NCBI GenBank assembly: GCA_030632745.1 | Contig: DAOVUE010000076.1 | Span: 1 to 7,193 of the forward strand | Direction: 5' to 3' | DNA length: 7,193 nt | DNA from: Pseudomonadota bacterium | GTDB taxonomy: Bacteria; Pseudomonadota; Gammaproteobacteria; GRL18 | Part shown: positions 5,514 through 7,193 of the stretch, one piece after another | Position numbering within the stretch: the stretch's first letter is position 1 | Layout of the letters: every line of letters begins with the position of its first letter | Translations under genes and position numbers: made by a program | The notes under the pieces: model-generated | Databases searched by the model: none | What the model was told of the DNA's origin: nothing | Seen by the model: only the letters and a program-made list of their open reading frames with translations

Positions 5514-6848
5514 TCACCACTGCCCTTGTAATTCAATTTCTGCTGCTTTTTTTACCTTATCCGGATAATCAGTCGATAAAAACCAGATACCTTCCATTTC
5601 TGCAGCACTAAGTCCCCTGCGATGAGCCGGCAGGTCAGTTCTCAGTAAAAACATAATGTCACTGCTGACCCAGGGGTGACGATACCAGTAATGATGGCCT
5701 GCAATATTAAACTGACGTGTTTCCTGTCCCATGGAAATATCAATAATTTCTACATTAGACAAGTGATTGTTAACAATAAACTGTTCTTCAAGCGGTTCAG
5801 CATCTGAGGTGCCGGCCCTGAACTCCCCTCCCATAAATAACCGGGAGGCTAATAAGGCATTATCAAAATCAGTAATGGTAATCACAAGCTGTTGTGCTAG
5901 CTCACTTATAGCAGTTAATCTGTCAAGAAAAACATCAACCGCAACATCAGCCGCAGCAAAAACAACCGTTCCCAGTTTAAATTTATCTTTTAATTCGACT
6001 GTATTTAAAGAGGCAAAATTGTGTCGCAATTCATACAATGCCTTGGAAGTCACTTTTCCTCCAGCACTATAAGATAGAATATTAATTCGTTTTGCAGTCG
6101 TATGTCTGGAAAGAAAAATCAAAAATTGTTTCAACGCAGTACTGGAATTCAAAGCCCGCTCGACATCAGTACCCGTTAGATAGCTCAATATATCCTGATG
6201 AGAAGGCCAGTCAAACGCTATCCCGACAAAATCTCTTCCTGAAAAATGATCGATTTCAGCCGTCAGTATTGCTGCACCGGCAAAGTCAGCCTTGGTTCCA
6301 TGCACAAAAAGCATAATTTCTTTATCAACTGCTTTACTGAGTTCTTCATTGATTAAATTGATATAGTTCTGTTGTTCTTGTGTTAGATCTGGTGTTAGCT
6401 CAGGAGTCAAACGATCTGTTTTATTGGATTCAGCAGGCAGTTCAGCAAGTTCAATAATCTCGTCCAAAGTTAAAATCACCTGCTTATCCTGCTCACTCTG
6501 CTCTACATATGAAAGTGAAGCCGTGCGCAGATCATCCCAACTGGAATTCTGATCACCCATGCGAATAATAGCCTTACCTAAATGAATATCTGCATCATAG
6601 TCATTACCATAGGCCAGTTTATTTTCACTATAAACAGGTATTCTGTTGGTTGCGTAAAACACCTGAGTCAGTGTTTTTTTATGCTCTGAATTAAGATGTG
6701 CAAATGGATCAATGCTTAAACCCTGATAAATAACCGGGGTAGGCATTAAAGTGTATACTTCATGAGAACTGCACCCGCAGAGCATCACAGCCGCTAATAT
6801 AATAGTGGTTAAAAGTTTGCCACAGCCATATTGTTTTATATTGTTCAT
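5514..6848 (-). CDS. DUF900-type alpha/beta hydrolase lipoprotein
   Basis: A 444-residue predicted lipoprotein. Signal peptide K5...K11, hydrophobic 12-23, lipobox L-C-G-C26, Ser at +2 (outer-membrane type). VFYATNR (63-69) is the N-terminal hallmark of DUF900 hydrolases. MLFVHGTKADF (179-189) gives the oxyanion-region HG. The nucleophile elbow is ILSYSAGG (257-264, S261), where the usual first Gly of GxSxG is Ser. The acid is probably D301 in VFAAADVAVDVF. GHHYWYRHPW (384-393) supplies the histidine (H385/H386). All triad elements are present in order, so it should be an active serine hydrolase, perhaps an esterase or lipase, facing the periplasm. Residues about 100-175 form an acidic, Glu-rich insert between the hallmark motif and the core. 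The start has no clear Shine-Dalgarno (AT-only leader), but it is the only one preserving the signal peptide. It is probably first gene of the minus-strand locus. Confidence 0.85.
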   Translation of the reverse strand: MNNIKQYGCGKLLTTIILAAVMLCGCSSHEVYTLMPTPVIYQGLSIDPFAHLNSEHKKTLTQVFYATNRIPVYSENKLAYGNDYDADIHLGKAIIRMGDQNSSWDDLRTASLSYVEQSEQDKQVILTLDEIIELAELPAESNKTDRLTPELTPDLTQEQQNYINLINEELSKAVDKEIMLFVHGTKADFAGAAILTAEIDHFSGRDFVGIAFDWPSHQDILSYLTGTDVERALNSSTALKQFLIFLSRHTTAKRINILSYSAGGKVTSKALYELRHNFASLNTVELKDKFKLGTVVFAAADVAVDVFLDRLTAISELAQQLVITITDFDNALLASRLFMGGEFRAGTSDAEPLEEQFIVNNHLSNVEIIDISMGQETRQFNIAGHHYWYRHPWVSSDIMFLLRTDLPAHRRGLSAAEMEGIWFLSTDYPDKVKKAAEIELQGQW

Positions 6849-6898
6849 AATAAAAATTTACACTATTTATCCGAAAATAGAAAGCATAGAAAAATAAA

Positions 6899-6915
6899 TG
6901 TTCATAGTGTGAACA
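6899..6915. promoter_or_regulatory. Operator-like inverted repeat in divergent intergenic region
   Basis: TGTTCA-TAGTG-TGAACA has two perfect 6-bp arms around a 5-bp centre, the geometry of a dimeric regulator site. It lies in the 122-bp space between the hydrolase start (6848) and the divergent gene at 6971, so a bound protein could control either or both. The cognate regulator is not identified. Confidence 0.35.
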
Positions 6916-6944
6916 AATATCCAGTATCAGTAAAAAATAAAGTT

Positions 6945-6950
6945 TATACT
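6945..6950 (+). promoter_or_regulatory. Candidate -10 for the divergent gene at 6971
   Basis: TATACT matches the -10 consensus at five of six positions, 20 bases before the ATG. No good -35 is seen at the expected distance, as at activator-dependent promoters. The inverted repeat at 6899-6915 would be centred roughly 50 bp upstream of the start of transcription. Confidence 0.3.
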
Positions 6951-6970
6951 TCAACTAAGTGGAGATGCTA

Positions 6971-7193
6971 ATGACTGACGAAAGCAGCGCTCGTTCTATA
7001 GGTAGTTATTCAGACTATCTGGTTAATGATATTAATCAGAGTAGTATTCCAACTGCGGTATATCAAACCGTTGACGATTCTTTTGTGTCTGAAAAAACAT
7101 CCAATACTGCAACTCTTACTACAACTCTTACTACAAAACTTGCAGATAAACTTGAACAACTAAGAGCATCAGTTTCACTCATACTGAAAGATA
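6971..7193 (+). CDS. Unknown protein, N-terminal part (runs off the window)
   Basis: An open frame of 74 codons continues past the right edge. It begins MTDESSARSIGSYSDYLVND and is rich in Ser and Thr. GGAG at 6961-6964, six bases ahead of the ATG, supports this start over the in-frame ATG at 6965. A tandem 12-bp duplication (ACTCTTACTACA at 7112-7123 and 7124-7135) encodes the Thr/Leu run TLTTTLTTKL, followed by a probable helix, LADKLEQLRASVSLILKD. There is no signal peptide or membrane segment in the visible part, so it is probably cytoplasmic. I do not recognise the family. It is transcribed divergently from the hydrolase gene. Confidence 0.65.
   Translation, partial: MTDESSARSIGSYSDYLVNDINQSSIPTAVYQTVDDSFVSEKTSNTATLTTTLTTKLADKLEQLRASVSLILKD

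Noticed and set aside
5767..6316. Two plus-strand frames antisense to the DUF900 hydrolase
   Set aside because: Their composition is typical of the complement of a real gene, and the minus-strand frame contains all hydrolase motifs.
6760..6954. Minus-strand 64-residue frame overlapping the start of the hydrolase gene
   Set aside because: It lies in another frame, is Tyr/Phe-rich from AT-rich sequence, and would cover the divergent promoter region.

Overview
The window looks like an AT-rich gammaproteobacterial chromosome segment. The lineage call is tentative. It rests on Gram-negative lipoprotein signals, a DUF2892 and GlsB/YeaQ-type small membrane protein pair, a CGTCATTCCC-type interspersed repeat and overall composition. 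No rRNA, tRNA, CRISPR array or complete transposase gene is seen.

Left part (1-743): a short leader carries a weak promoter candidate. It is followed by two small plus-strand membrane protein genes, DUF2892 (148-363) and GlsB/YeaQ/YmgE-like (387-644), 23 bp apart and probably co-transcribed. Convergent to them is a minus-strand AAA ATPase of the solitary DUF4143-like kind (744-1928). It has Walker A and B motifs, a winged-helix region and a C-terminal nuclease-like domain. The 297-bp gap upstream of it (1929-2225) is packed with structure. Two near-identical AT-rich palindromes lie 33 bp apart where its promoter should be. There are also three related hairpin units with C-rich/G-rich arms and a shared loop sequence, one of them directly against the ATPase ribosome-binding site.

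Centre and right (2226-6848): three minus-strand genes lie in the order DUF900-type alpha/beta hydrolase lipoprotein (5514-6848), large membrane protein (3344-5272), second alpha/beta-hydrolase-like lipoprotein (2226-3302). The membrane protein is the most striking object here. Its C-terminal half is a clear DUF389 (TIGR00341) membrane domain. Its N-terminal ~295 residues can be laid motif by motif on the diacylglycerol/lipid kinase (DAGK/YegS) fold, but with the glycine-rich nucleotide-binding motifs destroyed, i.e. a probable pseudo-lipid-kinase. Positive-inside topology puts the pseudokinase in the cytoplasm and a C-terminal tail in the periplasm, the compartment the two lipoprotein hydrolases would face. 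Together they suggest an uncharacterised envelope-lipid sensing or remodelling locus. This is inference.

Between the first hydrolase gene and the DUF389 gene lies a nested inverted-repeat element (about 5304-5510). A CGTCAT...ATGACG core with alternative hairpins is flanked by a longer imperfect inverted repeat, consistent with a MITE/REP-like insertion inside the locus. At the right edge a divergent gene of unknown function begins (6971 onward). It is separated from the hydrolase by 122 bp holding a TGTTCA-N5-TGAACA operator-like site.
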